From contig JALCCG010000048.1 in assembly GCA_023212695.1 (NCBI GenBank), forward strand, positions 1-64,000: a stretch of DNA of 64,000 nucleotides. Reading direction: 5' to 3'. Of this stretch, positions 45,936-54,855 are shown piece after piece; within the stretch, counting starts at the first letter, position 1, and every line of letters starts with the position of its first letter. The translations under genes and the position numbers were made by a program. The notes under the pieces are model-generated. The model was not told the origin of the DNA, did no database searches, and saw only the letters and a list, made by a program, of their open reading frames with translations. This DNA comes from Sporisorium sorghi. Its lineage: Eukaryota > Basidiomycota > Ustilaginomycetes > Ustilaginales > Ustilaginaceae.

Positions 45936-46468
45936 TGGACCTCCGCCCCTTTCAACATCTTTTCCATTCGGGTGCGAGCCCGGTGTAGTCTGGATTTGAT
46001 CGTGCCTTCGGAAATTCCGAGCAGTTCGGCCATCTCTTTTCGCGGCAGCCGGTAGTGGGATTCGAGAATGAGCACCTCCCGGTATTTCGGAGGCAGTTCC
46101 ATGACGAATTTCCATATCTGCGAGACTGCGGCAGCGTCCATGAATTCTTTTTCCGCGGAAGGTCCGGTTTGCTTGGAGGTTATCCAGCCGGTTAAGGACA
46201 CCCTGGTCATATAAGAAGACTTGAGATAATTCAAGGATAGGTTGCGGGTGATGGTCAGGAGCCAGGTCTTCACAGAGCTTCTGCCCTGAAAATCATTCCA
46301 ATGCTGAAAGGCCTTCAGGAACACGTCCTGACTGATATCATCTGCCGCTTCTCTCTGTTTCGTCAGGAAGAATGCATAGTTCCACACGTCCTGGCCGAAG
46401 GATTCCATCAAGCCGTTTAGCACAGAGCCCGGATCGTTCACGGCTACCATTTGTTTCAGGTACTCCAA
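45932..46468 (-). CDS. ECF-type RNA polymerase sigma factor
   Basis: About 178 residues. Region 2: DVWNYAFFLTKQREAADDISQDVFLKAFQHW; then VKTWLLTITRNLSLNYLK. Region 4: LPPKYREVLILESHYRLPRKEMAELLGISEGTIKSRLHRAR. TTG at 46468 fits the GAGGTG site; the ATG at 46474 lies too close. Upstream on the minus strand GGAACC (46509-46514) and GTCTAA (46487-46492), 16 bases apart, could be a self-controlled promoter. Coupled to the membrane protein gene. Confidence 0.88.
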   Translation of the reverse strand: MEYLKQMVAVNDPGSVLNGLMESFGQDVWNYAFFLTKQREAADDISQDVFLKAFQHWNDFQGRSSVKTWLLTITRNLSLNYLKSSYMTRVSLTGWITSKQTGPSAEKEFMDAAAVSQIWKFVMELPPKYREVLILESHYRLPRKEMAELLGISEGTIKSRLHRARTRMEKMLKGAEVQ

Positions 46469-46533
46469 TAGCATCACCTCATTTTATTAGACAATGGAAA
46501 AACCTCTCGGTTCCCGAATTTCATTGGGGAAAT

Positions 46534-46562
46534 TGAAACAATTTAACAGATGAATCGTTTAA
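46534..46562 (+). promoter_or_regulatory. ECF-sigma-type promoter for the LURP-one-like gene
   Basis: TGAAAC (46534-46539), 16-base spacer, CGTTTAA (46556-46562). This is the SigW-like ECF layout, about 50 bases before the gene at 46614 and directed away from the sigma-factor gene. Confidence 0.55.
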
Positions 46563-46613
46563 ACGGGTAACAGATGTGCATGGCGTGCAGGAATTAAGGA
46601 AGGAGACAGGCGT

Positions 46614-47114
46614 ATGAGTATATATTTTAAGGATAACTTTTTTAACGCAGGTAGAACAGATATGATGGACAGGGACGGCAGCATCATCGGGAGTCTGGAT
46701 TTGAAGAGTGCTTTCGGCTCCTCCCTGGATGTGTATAATGCTTCAGGAGATCATGTATGCAGCGGGTCATTTCGTTTCTTCTCTAACAAATGGAACATTG
46801 CTGACGGGCACGGGGAAGAGCTGGGCATGCTGCGTATGCGGATGAGTTTTTTTACGAAGAAATTTGAATATGACGCGGGACCGCGCGGTGTCTATGAGAT
46901 CACGTCACCGGCCTACTCGAACGAATATGAAATTGCGGATACCGCTGGGAGAGGAATAGCCCGGTTTTCCCGTATTAGCGGATGGCTTCAGCCTGGTGCG
47001 TTCGAGCTGCAGAATGACAGCGATACTCTGGGGGACTGGGAACTTGCTGCCCTGGTCATGGGCATTCACCAAATACGCAAGCGCAACAACCATGCCGCCT
47101 CAAGCTCCCATTAA
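46614..47114 (+). CDS. LURP-one/tubby-C-like domain protein (YxjI-like)
   Basis: 166 residues in a series of short beta strands: MDRDGSIIGSLDLKS, YNASGDHVCSGSFRFF, WNIADGHGEELGMLRMRMSFFTKKFEYD, FSRISGWLQPGAFEL, then a C-terminal helix (ELAALVMGIHQIRKR). This is the LURP-one-related scramblase-like fold. Cellular role unknown. SD AAGGAAGGAG. Preceded by an ECF-type promoter, so probably part of an envelope stress response. Confidence 0.7.
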   Translation: MSIYFKDNFFNAGRTDMMDRDGSIIGSLDLKSAFGSSLDVYNASGDHVCSGSFRFFSNKWNIADGHGEELGMLRMRMSFFTKKFEYDAGPRGVYEITSPAYSNEYEIADTAGRGIARFSRISGWLQPGAFELQNDSDTLGDWELAALVMGIHQIRKRNNHAASSSH

Positions 47115-47168
47115 AGGTCGTCATCGTCCGCAGCGTATCGGCTAGAGGTAACGATAGGAGGAGTCATA

Positions 47169-47684
47169 ATGAACGAAGTCAGCGACCATCTGGACTATGG
47201 ATTAACCTTGGTGTTTATCGGTTTTAACCCCAGCCTGCGATCAGGTGAAGTTGGGCATCACTATGCAAACCCGCGCAACAATTTTTGGAGGATTCTGCAT
47301 AAGTCCGGCTTGACTCCGCGTTTATATGAAGCGTCAGAGGATGGGGAACTGCTGAAATTAGGATACGGGTTTACGAATATTGTGGCCAGACCCACACGAG
47401 GCGCTGAGGATATTACCCGAGACGAGTACAGGCTCGGAAGAGAGACGCTGCGGGAGAAGCTGGCGGAATACAGACCGGAGGTGGCCTGCTTTGTCGGCAA
47501 AGGGGTATATACTGAATTCAGCGGCAGCTCACGGGTGGATTGGGGACTCCAGCCAAACTCGGTTGTCGACGGCATTCATGAGTTCGTGGCCCCTTCCTCC
47601 AGCGGACTTGTGAGAATGCCCATGGATGAGATTATCGGGATTTACCGGCAATTGAATGATTACATATCCAAGGAGGAGTTCTAG
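47169..47684 (+). CDS. mug: G/U mismatch-specific uracil-DNA glycosylase Mug
   Basis: 171 residues of the MUG/TDG family, which removes uracil or thymine paired with guanine. The motif FIGFNPSLRSGEVGHHYANPRNNFWRILHKSGLTPR contains the GxNP active site and the GHHxAxPxNxFW block; C-terminal SSSGLVRMP is the intercalation-loop-like segment (NPSGL in many). Starts after AGGAGGAG. Confidence 0.9.
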   Translation: MNEVSDHLDYGLTLVFIGFNPSLRSGEVGHHYANPRNNFWRILHKSGLTPRLYEASEDGELLKLGYGFTNIVARPTRGAEDITRDEYRLGRETLREKLAEYRPEVACFVGKGVYTEFSGSSRVDWGLQPNSVVDGIHEFVAPSSSGLVRMPMDEIIGIYRQLNDYISKEEF

Positions 47685-47718
47685 CACAATTTGTCCGTGA
47701 GGTCATGTATTGGGAAAA

Positions 47719-47772
47719 AAAGAGGAAGGCCTGGAAGCTCCGGTGGAACCGGGCCTTGGCCTTCCTCTTTCC
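47719..47772. terminator. Bidirectional terminator between mug and mqnD
   Basis: AAAGAGGAAGGCC (47719-47731) pairs perfectly with GGCCTTCCTCTTT (47758-47770), with A and T tracts at the two sides. Confidence 0.88.
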
Positions 47773-47784
47773 TAATGTTTGTTG

Positions 47785-48639
47785 TTATGGACGCTTCAGC
47801 AGGGCTGGATCGATTCGCGGTACAAGCCCTTCATCCGCCGCGCGATTCAACAGGGCCGAAATCGCTGCATAACCGTCTTCGCCAAGCTCTGCCGTAAATG
47901 GATTTACGTACAGATCAATGTGGGCATCGGCTACGTCGGGGTCCATTTCCTGTGCATGCTGAAGGACATAGGCTCTGGATTCCTCAGGATGTTCCCAGGC
48001 GTATTCCACCGAGGAGCGAATCCAGTTCGAGATCCTTGCCAGGTCCAGGGATCTGCGCGCTACAATGGCTCCCAGCGGAATCGGCAGATTCGTATCGGAC
48101 TCCCACCAGCTGCCCAGATCCGTCATCAGCTTCAATCCGTAAGATGGATAGGTAAAGCGTGCCTCGTGGATAACAAGCCCGGCATCGACAGCCCCATCCC
48201 GCACGGCAGGCATAATCTGATCAAACGGCATGACCACGATTTCGCCGAGGCCACCCGGAATTTGCTGTGCCGCCCACAGACGGAACAACAGATACGCTGT
48301 GGAGCGTTCGCTTGGAACGGCTACCCGGCGGCCCGAGAGCGCAGCAGGACTGGCGGGGGTTCCTCCATCTGACAGCTTGTCCGCAGTCAGAACGAGCGGG
48401 CCGCAGCCGCGCCCGAGTGCTCCGCCGCACGGCAGCAGGGCATACTCGTCCAACACCCAGGGCAGCGCGGCATAGGATATTTTCAGAATATCTTGCTCTC
48501 GATCTTCAGCAGCCCAGTGGTTGGTCATATCGATATCCGCATAGGATATGTCAAGCTCGGGCGCATCGGGGATCAAGCCGTGTGCCAGGGCGTGGAATAC
48601 AAATGTGTCGTTGGGACATGGGGAAAAGGCGATTTTCAT
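47785..48639 (-). CDS. mqnD: 1,4-dihydroxy-6-naphthoate synthase MqnD
   Basis: 284 residues. The protein opens with AFSPCPNDTFVFHAL, the MqnD signature, and carries GCGPLVLT, VPSERSTAYLLFRLW and VIHEARFTY. It converts cyclic dehypoxanthinyl futalosine in the futalosine route to menaquinone. ATG overlaps the mqnB stop (ATGA). MqnA is a related alternative, but the N-terminal motif and length point to MqnD. Confidence 0.9.
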   Translation of the reverse strand: MKIAFSPCPNDTFVFHALAHGLIPDAPELDISYADIDMTNHWAAEDREQDILKISYAALPWVLDEYALLPCGGALGRGCGPLVLTADKLSDGGTPASPAALSGRRVAVPSERSTAYLLFRLWAAQQIPGGLGEIVVMPFDQIMPAVRDGAVDAGLVIHEARFTYPSYGLKLMTDLGSWWESDTNLPIPLGAIVARRSLDLARISNWIRSSVEYAWEHPEESRAYVLQHAQEMDPDVADAHIDLYVNPFTAELGEDGYAAISALLNRAADEGLVPRIDPALLKRP

Positions 48640-49352
48640 CGTAACACCTCCGGTAGTAATGAGCTTGCGGTTTCAAGCGCCTGCAGCGCTTCTTTGATCT
48701 TCCATGCGCTGCGGTCCCGCGGACCGACCATGTTGGAGATGGAACGGATTTCGAGCACGGGGACGCCGGCGGCAGCGGCGGCCGTGGCGACGCCGAATCC
48801 TTCCATAGCCTCAGCGGCGGCGTTTGGCACCCGGTTGACCAGTCGTTCGGCCGAAGCCGCTGTTCCTGTGGTCGTGGAAACCGTGAGCACAGGACCGAGG
48901 GTTACGGCGGCACCGACCCGATTCAGGGCACCCGCAAGCTTGCGGGCGGACGCTGTATCCACTTGAATGCGGTCCGTACCGAAGCCGAGCTCCTGGACAC
49001 TGCTGAAGCCGTCCTCGGTTTCGGATCCGAGATCTGCTGCAATGATGGCATCCGCAATGACAATGGAGCTGACTTCAGCCTGGCCGGCAAATCCGCCGGC
49101 AATACCTGCGCTGATGACAACATCATAAGAGACCTGTATGAGCTGGCGGGCAGTCGCCGCAGCAGTGGCAGCGGGACCGACTCCTCCTGCAATAACATCA
49201 AATCCGCTTGCATGGCCCAGACCGCGCAGCACGGCATCTTTCTCGGCATCCACCGCCGTGACAATCAAGACACGCTGCGCAGGCGAATGTGGCGAGTTAT
49301 ACGTTTCGGCTGTCCTAAGAGCCGCCGAGTTTGATTGGGAATGATCCTGCAT
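48636..49352 (-). CDS. mqnB: Futalosine hydrolase MqnB
   Basis: 238 residues of the nucleoside phosphorylase fold. VLIVTAVDAEKDAVLRGL, IAGGVGPAATAA, VISAGIAGGF, and the catalytic region NAAAEAMEGFGVATAAAAAGVPVLEIRSISN with the Glu-Met-Glu-like EAMEG and the later Asp of PRDRS. The product acts before MqnC/MqnD. AAGAAGGAG precedes the ATG. mqnA and mqnC are not in the window. Confidence 0.9.
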   Translation of the reverse strand: MQDHSQSNSAALRTAETYNSPHSPAQRVLIVTAVDAEKDAVLRGLGHASGFDVIAGGVGPAATAAATARQLIQVSYDVVISAGIAGGFAGQAEVSSIVIADAIIAADLGSETEDGFSSVQELGFGTDRIQVDTASARKLAGALNRVGAAVTLGPVLTVSTTTGTAASAERLVNRVPNAAAEAMEGFGVATAAAAAGVPVLEIRSISNMVGPRDRSAWKIKEALQALETASSLLPEVLR

Positions 49353-49399
49353 GGTTTATAATCTCCTTCTTGGCAGTAACGCTAAACTTCTTATCCCTT

Positions 49400-49411
49400 A
49401 CGTTATAACGT
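49400..49411. promoter_or_regulatory. Perfect 12-bp palindrome between mqnB and the TetR gene
   Basis: ACGTTATAACGT lies in the 187-base divergent region, a candidate operator. GTCCAG (49436-49441) and CTGGAC (49449-49454) form a second inverted repeat. Confidence 0.4.
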
Positions 49412-49539
49412 TCTTGCGGCTGTGTAAAGTCTTCCGTCCAGGTTGAGTCTGGACTTTATGCAAGGACAGCTTTTACAATATGAAGTGTAATCAGCGTTAA
49501 CTTACATACATCATGACTAAATTCGGAGGTTGGATAGCT

Positions 49540-50139
49540 TTGCGGAAGAAGGGTGCGAATGGACAAGAAAGCCGGGCAAGACTATTGATTGTTGCTGCCA
49601 GTGAATTTGCGAGGTCAGGATACCATCAGACGAAAATTAGCAGCATCGTTTCCCGGGCAGGATTGACGCAGCCGTCATTCTATTTGTATTTTGAGAGCAA
49701 AGAGGCCATTTTTAAGGAGCTGGTTGAGAAATTTCGAACGAATCTTAAGACGCTGATCGAGGGCAGCAGAGTGGAAGGTGGGATTGATGAGGATGACGTG
49801 TCCAGCCGTCTGCTGGGCGTGCTAAGGGAGTTATTTGCGTTTCTTGCCAAAGACCCGGATCTGACGCAGATCGGTTTTTTTATCGGGGATGACTCGGCTA
49901 TCGTCAAAGCTGAGATGGCAGAGATGCTGGAGCAATATTTGAAGGATGAGCAGCGGGATGGTCTCTTGGACCGTGAATGCGATATGCGCATCGTCGCGGA
50001 AAGCTTGGTGGGTGTCATCGAGAGGCTAACCGCTCAGCAGCTTCTGACAGAGAAACGGACTTCAGAGGATCTTGCGTGTCACGTGGTGAATCTATTCATG
50101 CACGGAATTCGAGAGGATCCGGTTAAGGGGTTTTCATAA
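49540..50139 (+). CDS. TetR-family regulator
   Basis: About 199 residues. N-terminal TetR helix-turn-helix: ARLLIVAASEFARSGYHQTKISSIVSRAGLTQPSFYLYFESKEAIFKEL. C-terminal ligand domain is typical of AcrR-like regulators, with unknown effector. TTG at 49540 is 10 bases after GGAGG; the ATG at 49513 has the ribosome site inside its frame and is unlikely. Divergent from mqnB. Confidence 0.88.
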   Translation: MRKKGANGQESRARLLIVAASEFARSGYHQTKISSIVSRAGLTQPSFYLYFESKEAIFKELVEKFRTNLKTLIEGSRVEGGIDEDDVSSRLLGVLRELFAFLAKDPDLTQIGFFIGDDSAIVKAEMAEMLEQYLKDEQRDGLLDRECDMRIVAESLVGVIERLTAQQLLTEKRTSEDLACHVVNLFMHGIREDPVKGFS

Positions 50140-50191
50140 GGATATTGAAGCATTCCAGGCTGATAAGAGATGCTTGCAATGATAAAAAATA

Positions 50192-50234
50192 GGGCTGTCA
50201 AAGGTAGGGATACCTGTGGACAGTCTGTTTTTTT
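50192..50234 (+). terminator. Terminator after the TetR gene
   Basis: GGCTGTC pairs with GGACAGTC and encloses AGGTA/TACCT; eight T residues follow. Confidence 0.75.
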
Positions 50235-50366
50235 GTGGCTGCTACTTGTTTTTCTGATGGGGGGTTTGATCTTGTTCAAACAATTGCAGTATATTCTTAA
50301 TACATTATGTAACCGATTGCAGTTGGAATTGACATTACCTGGGATGGGGAATCGGGGGCGTTTTTT

Positions 50367-51374
50367 ATGAAGAAAATGATGCTGGTGTACGCTGCTCTTA
50401 TTTTGGCTTTTCTGACATACGTGTTTATGTACCGATTGGAGGATCGGCGCACTTCGGCATGGGAGGAGGGAGGGCTGCACGGCAGCATAGGCGAGAATTA
50501 TGTCATGGTGACCTTTCAATCGGGCATGGAGTATTGGAAAAACATTCTGAAGGGCTTCGAGGACGGAGGGGACGCTCTCGGCGTGTCCGTGGATTACCGC
50601 GGCTCTACGCAATATGACGTGGAGGAGCAGATCACTGTACTGGAACAGGTCATCGCCAAGCGGCCTGCCGGCATTGCCTTGTCAGCCATTGATTCCAAGG
50701 CGCTTACGTCTACAATCAATAAGGCAGTGGATGCCGGTATTCCGGTCGTGCTGTTTGACGCGGACGCGCCTGACAGCAACGCATATTCTTTTTTGGCGAC
50801 TAACAATTACGAGGCTGGTGTTGCAGCTGCGGATAAAATGGCTCAGTTGTTAGGCCGTGAAGGAGAGGTCGGGATCATCACCCAGCCCGGACAGCAGAAT
50901 CATGATGACCGCTCGGAGGGTTTCCGGGAAACTTTGACCCAGAGATATCCGGCCATGACGGTAGCGGAGGTCAAGGAAGGGAAGGGCGATACGCTCGTAG
51001 CCAAAGGAGCCGCCGCCGACATGCTGGACAAGCACCCTAATCTCAAGGGAATTTTCGTGACGGAGGCCAGCGGCGGGATGGGGGTAGCGGATGCCGTGAT
51101 TGGCGCGGATAAAACCGGAGAGGTCGCCATCATCGGATTCGATACAAATAAAGGGACACTCGACCGGATCTCCGATGGTACCATTGCGGCAACGATTGCA
51201 CAGGGAACGTGGAATATGGGGTATTGGTCCCTGCAGTATTTGTTTCATCTGCACCACGGACTAACCGTGCCGGCTCCGACCCTCGGCAATGATGTCTCTC
51301 CGCTTCCCACCCGGGTGGATACCGGGATTTCGATTGTGACCCGAGAGAATGTGAATGATTATTATGCGAAATAG
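50367..51374 (+). CDS. Membrane-anchored sugar-binding sensor protein (XylFII/RbsB-like)
   Basis: 335 residues. An uncleaved-looking membrane helix (about 4-22, no lipobox) is followed by a type-I periplasmic binding fold: MVTFQSGMEYWKNILKGFEDG, ALSAIDSKALTSTINKAVDAGIPVVLFD, ATNNYEAGVAAADKMA and IGFDTNKGTLDRI. Close to RbsB/YtfQ-like sugar binders. The gene leads directly into a YesM-type kinase and YesN-type regulator and not into permease genes, so it is probably the extracytoplasmic sensor of that pair. Confidence 0.82.
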   Translation: MKKMMLVYAALILAFLTYVFMYRLEDRRTSAWEEGGLHGSIGENYVMVTFQSGMEYWKNILKGFEDGGDALGVSVDYRGSTQYDVEEQITVLEQVIAKRPAGIALSAIDSKALTSTINKAVDAGIPVVLFDADAPDSNAYSFLATNNYEAGVAAADKMAQLLGREGEVGIITQPGQQNHDDRSEGFRETLTQRYPAMTVAEVKEGKGDTLVAKGAAADMLDKHPNLKGIFVTEASGGMGVADAVIGADKTGEVAIIGFDTNKGTLDRISDGTIAATIAQGTWNMGYWSLQYLFHLHHGLTVPAPTLGNDVSPLPTRVDTGISIVTRENVNDYYAK

Positions 51375-53298
51375 AAATGAAATGGAGTCCTGGCGAGAAG
51401 GCTTGCTGCGCTGGCTGCGATTTGGAGACCTGCCGCTGAGATACAAGCTGGTCATCCTGTTTCTCATGATTGGTATTCTGCCATCGATTGCACTGGGCGT
51501 GCTGGTCAATTGGACAGTCAACCGTATCGTGGACCAACAAGTCACCTCCAATACCATTCAATTGATCGGGAAAGTCAATCAAACTCTGGACAATGATATG
51601 GAAAATCTTCAGAATATCACTTATTTGATCGGGTTTGACCAGCGGATCGAGCGGTTCCTGAATGGTGATATTCAAGGGGACCGACCGGCAGCTGAAGCCG
51701 GAGGCGGAAGCAGAGCCCTTTCTCAGCCCTCTCAGGTGAAGCAGGACAACGAGGAGAACTACGAAATCAAGCGCTATCTCCAAGGCTACACAACGCTGTA
51801 TCCGGAAATCGCGTCCATCCTTCTGGTTAATCGCGAAGGAGAGTATATCAGCAACGAGATGTACGCCCGCAGCCCGGGGAGTTTAACCGGGGAAGCTTGG
51901 TATCGGGAGGCCGTTTTGAACGAGGGAATTTTTACGGTGCTCGGACATCCGGTCGACCGCAAGGTGACCACCCATGTTCATTATGGCGACGAAGAGCTGG
52001 TGTCGGTTGTGCGTTCGTTTGTGGACCCGGATACAAGGGAAGTGACCGGAGCGGTATTGATCGACTTGAAGCTGCGGGCCGTGGCGAGAGCGGTGCGGGA
52101 TGTCACGCTTGGCAAAAGCGGATATTTGATGGTCACGGAAGCGGGCGGCTCAAGCATCTACACACCGGAGGATTCATTAATTCCGGCCATTCCGCCTTCA
52201 TGGCTCCCGGATAAGGAAGGCGGCGCGGTGATTCGTGAGGTAAATGGAGAACGGCTGCAATTGATTTACGGCACGTCTTCTTTTACCGGTTGGCGGACAA
52301 TCGGCGTATTCCCGACCAGCGAATCGGTGTATGAGGTCCGGGAAATCCGATTTTACATGATTTGTTTCTTGTTTGTGGTGTGTCTCTTTGGCGTCGCCGC
52401 ATCTTATACACTCTCCCAGTCGATATCAAGACCGATCTGGCAGCTGATGTCGTTCATGCAAAAAGCGGAATCCAGGGACCTGACGATCCGTTACTGGGGA
52501 AATCGACAGGATGAGGTAGGTATGCTGGGGCGAAGTTTTAACCGGATGCTGCAGCAAATCCGCAAACTGATGAAGCTGAGCGAGCTGCGCGAACAGCAGA
52601 AGCGGGAAGCTGAGCTTCGCAGCCTTCAGGCCCACATTAGGCCGCATTTTCTGTACAATACGCTGGATACCATTCATTGGATGGCCCGCAAGAAAGGGGC
52701 GGACGATGTATCCGATTTGGTGGAATCCTTGTCAAGGCTGTTTCGGATCGGTCTCAGCAAAGGGGATGACATCATTCCCATGCCCGACGAATGGATGCAT
52801 ATCAGCAGTTACCTGCAAATCCAGAAAACGCGTTACCGGGACAGGCTGCAGGTGGAGATGTATGTGTCTCCTGAGGCCGAGAAGCTGTACGTCCTGAAGC
52901 TGCTGCTGCAGCCGATGGTGGAAAATGCGATATACCACGGGATAAAAGCCCGCCGAGGACCGGGACGCATCTGCATCAAAGCGAAGGTGAGCGAAGATGT
53001 TCTATTCCTATCCATTCAGGATGACGGGGCAGGCATGGCACCGGAGCGGCTTGCGGAGCTCCGCAAACAGCTTGCTGATCCCGTAGCGGCCATGGAGGGA
53101 CATTCAGAGCAAGGGACTGGCCGAAGTCGCAGTTACGGCATGCTGAATGTTCAGGCTCGCCTCAGGCTGACGTTTGGCCACAAGTATGGAATCACATTGG
53201 AGAGCACAGAAGGCAAGGGGACGAGGGTGATCATTGCGCATCCGCTGCTGCATACCCTTCCCTCTTCATCTGGGCATGATGGGAGCGACAGTTTATGA
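51355..53298 (+). CDS. YesM-type sensor histidine kinase
   Basis: 647 residues from the ATG at 51355; ATGs at 51364 and 51382 are alternatives and all overlap or abut the preceding stop. Two membrane helices (about 35-55 and 330-350) enclose a dCache-type sensor domain, followed by HAMP (about 355-405), His-kinase domain with phosphoacceptor His431 in IRPHFLYNTLDTIHWM, and HATPase (QPMVENAIYHGI, DDGAGM). Family of LytS/YesM kinases that work with AraC-type response regulators. Confidence 0.9.
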   Translation: MIIMRNRNEMESWREGLLRWLRFGDLPLRYKLVILFLMIGILPSIALGVLVNWTVNRIVDQQVTSNTIQLIGKVNQTLDNDMENLQNITYLIGFDQRIERFLNGDIQGDRPAAEAGGGSRALSQPSQVKQDNEENYEIKRYLQGYTTLYPEIASILLVNREGEYISNEMYARSPGSLTGEAWYREAVLNEGIFTVLGHPVDRKVTTHVHYGDEELVSVVRSFVDPDTREVTGAVLIDLKLRAVARAVRDVTLGKSGYLMVTEAGGSSIYTPEDSLIPAIPPSWLPDKEGGAVIREVNGERLQLIYGTSSFTGWRTIGVFPTSESVYEVREIRFYMICFLFVVCLFGVAASYTLSQSISRPIWQLMSFMQKAESRDLTIRYWGNRQDEVGMLGRSFNRMLQQIRKLMKLSELREQQKREAELRSLQAHIRPHFLYNTLDTIHWMARKKGADDVSDLVESLSRLFRIGLSKGDDIIPMPDEWMHISSYLQIQKTRYRDRLQVEMYVSPEAEKLYVLKLLLQPMVENAIYHGIKARRGPGRICIKAKVSEDVLFLSIQDDGAGMAPERLAELRKQLADPVAAMEGHSEQGTGRSRSYGMLNVQARLRLTFGHKYGITLESTEGKGTRVIIAHPLLHTLPSSSGHDGSDSL

Positions 53299-54509
53299 AT
53301 AAGGCATACCAGGTACTGATTGCTGACGATGAACCGATTATCCGAGAGGGAATCCGGGATGCTGTGGATTGGGCGTCACTGGGCATGGAGGTGGCAGCCG
53401 AGGCGGAGGACGGCGAGGAAGCGCTGGAGCTGGCGCTTGGCCGGCCTATTGATATCATGCTGGTTGACATGAATATGCCGTTTATGGACGGCATTGCCCT
53501 CATGAGGCGAATGAAGAAGGAGCGTCCCGAATGCCGGTTCGTCATTATTACCGGTCATGATGAATTCGCGTATGCACAGGAAGCGATCCGGCTCGGGGTG
53601 AAGGACTACATATTGAAGCCCGTGAATGCACAGCATCTGGTCCAGGTGCTGGGAAGCGTGCGGGACGAGCTGGACGATCGGCAGATTCAGGAGGATTATC
53701 TGAAGAAGGCATCCGAGCAGATCGAGAAGAACATACCGCTGCTGCGGGAGCGTTTTCTCCTCGAGTGGATTCACGGCCTGCTGGATGAGGAGGAGGCGCC
53801 GGGGCAGCTTGATTTTCTCGGTTTGCCGCCCTGCCGCCCCTCCCAGGTCGGCATCGCACGATGGCCGGAGCTGAATACGCCGCAGCCCTTGATGAAGGAA
53901 AGCGACCGGCAGCTCTACTTGTTTGCGATGGAGAATATTATATCCGAGCTGCTTCACCCTGCCCCTCACATTCTGTTCCGCGATCATGCCGGATGGATCG
54001 GAATCTGTATATGGGGAGAACCCGCGCTTGAACTGGCTGCCGATGCAGAGCAAACGATTCAGAAGTACTTGAAGCTGACGGTAAATGTTCACATGGAACC
54101 CGTGCAGGAAGGAGCTGAATCGATTGCGGCTGCCTATGAGGCGTGCCGGGAAGGGGTATTCCGGGAGGCTCAGCTCTCTCCGCTGGTGCGGCGAGCAAGG
54201 CAGCTGATCCAGGAACAATACGCCGTGCGGGAGCTGACCCTGGAGTCTTTTGCGCATTCTCTGCTGGTTTCCCCGGTTTATTTAAGCCGTACTCTAAAAA
54301 AAGAGCTGGGAATGTCGTTTGTGGCTTTTATTACCCAGACACGCATTCGAAAAGCCATCCAGCTGCTGAATTCCACCGATCTGAGCATTCACGACATTGC
54401 CGAGCAGGTCGGGTATGACAGCCAGCACTATTTCAGTACGGCATTTAAGAAGGTGATGGGCGTTTCGCCTAACGGCTACCGCAAGGGAGCGGCGTTTCAG
54501 GAGCAGTGA
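53295..54509 (+). CDS. YesN-type response regulator (receiver plus AraC helix-turn-helix)
   Basis: 404 residues. Receiver ADDEPIIREGI with phosphoacceptor Asp58 (LVDMNMPFMDG) and Lys in ILKPVNAQ, a middle domain, then AraC DNA-binding motifs LTLESFAHSLLVSPVYLSRTLKKE and SIHDIAEQVGYDSQHYFSTAFKK. ATG overlaps the kinase stop (ATGA). It most likely activates the chvE-mmsA-mmsB importer operon located 350 bases downstream. Confidence 0.9.
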   Translation: MNKAYQVLIADDEPIIREGIRDAVDWASLGMEVAAEAEDGEEALELALGRPIDIMLVDMNMPFMDGIALMRRMKKERPECRFVIITGHDEFAYAQEAIRLGVKDYILKPVNAQHLVQVLGSVRDELDDRQIQEDYLKKASEQIEKNIPLLRERFLLEWIHGLLDEEEAPGQLDFLGLPPCRPSQVGIARWPELNTPQPLMKESDRQLYLFAMENIISELLHPAPHILFRDHAGWIGICIWGEPALELAADAEQTIQKYLKLTVNVHMEPVQEGAESIAAAYEACREGVFREAQLSPLVRRARQLIQEQYAVRELTLESFAHSLLVSPVYLSRTLKKELGMSFVAFITQTRIRKAIQLLNSTDLSIHDIAEQVGYDSQHYFSTAFKKVMGVSPNGYRKGAAFQEQ

Positions 54510-54575
54510 GCTGACGCTGCAGTCTTGAAGCAGTATGTGTAGAGGCCGACTCCGGCAGGATCAGGGTTCACGAAG

Positions 54576-54604
54576 GACGACCAATCAGGGTCGTCTTTTT
54601 TTTG
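54576..54604 (+). terminator. Terminator after the response regulator gene
   Basis: GACGACC and GGTCGTC (7 bp) around AATCAG, followed by eight T residues. Confidence 0.85.
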
Positions 54605-54811
54605 TTTGCCTGGACCATGATCCGTCTTATCGTCTGACAACGTAGGTAGGTAGGGTGGATTTGCACAGCTTCACAGACAAGCGGCCGGGACGAATTCATG
54701 TTATCAGCAACAAAAGTATGAAATTTATAAAAAAGGTTGTTTTCGTGGAAAGACCGCTTCATTGAGGAAGTGTATCCTTTTTAGTACAGAGAGGCTTTGG
54801 AAAGTCGGATT

Positions 54812-54825
54812 TGTAAGCGCTCTCG
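54812..54825 (+). promoter_or_regulatory. CRE site before chvE
   Basis: TGTAAGCGCTCTCG matches TGWAANCGNTNWCA at 13 of 14 positions, 30 bases before the chvE start. CcpA bound here would block the promoter or its leader. Confidence 0.65.
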
Positions 54826-54855
54826 ATTCAACTTTTCGGAAAGGGGAACACACCG

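Larger units (their letters stand above)
54510..54855. other. Regulatory gap between yesN-like gene and chvE
   Basis: It holds the terminator at 54576-54604 and the CRE site at 54812-54825. Nothing else is supported; the short frames between are chance. Confidence 0.5.

Noticed and set aside
46487..46514. Sigma-factor self-promoter GGAACC-N16-GTCTAA on the minus strand
   Set aside because: The motif fits an ECF promoter, but it would place the transcript start almost at the ribosome site, so it is mentioned with the gene and not called separately.
50170..50370. 66-codon frame with a hydrophobic segment before the sugar-binding sensor gene
   Set aside because: It runs through the TetR-gene terminator at 50192-50234, has no ribosome site and overlaps the next gene.
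54648..54658. Short GTAG tandem repeat
   Set aside because: Only about three units; too short to mean anything.
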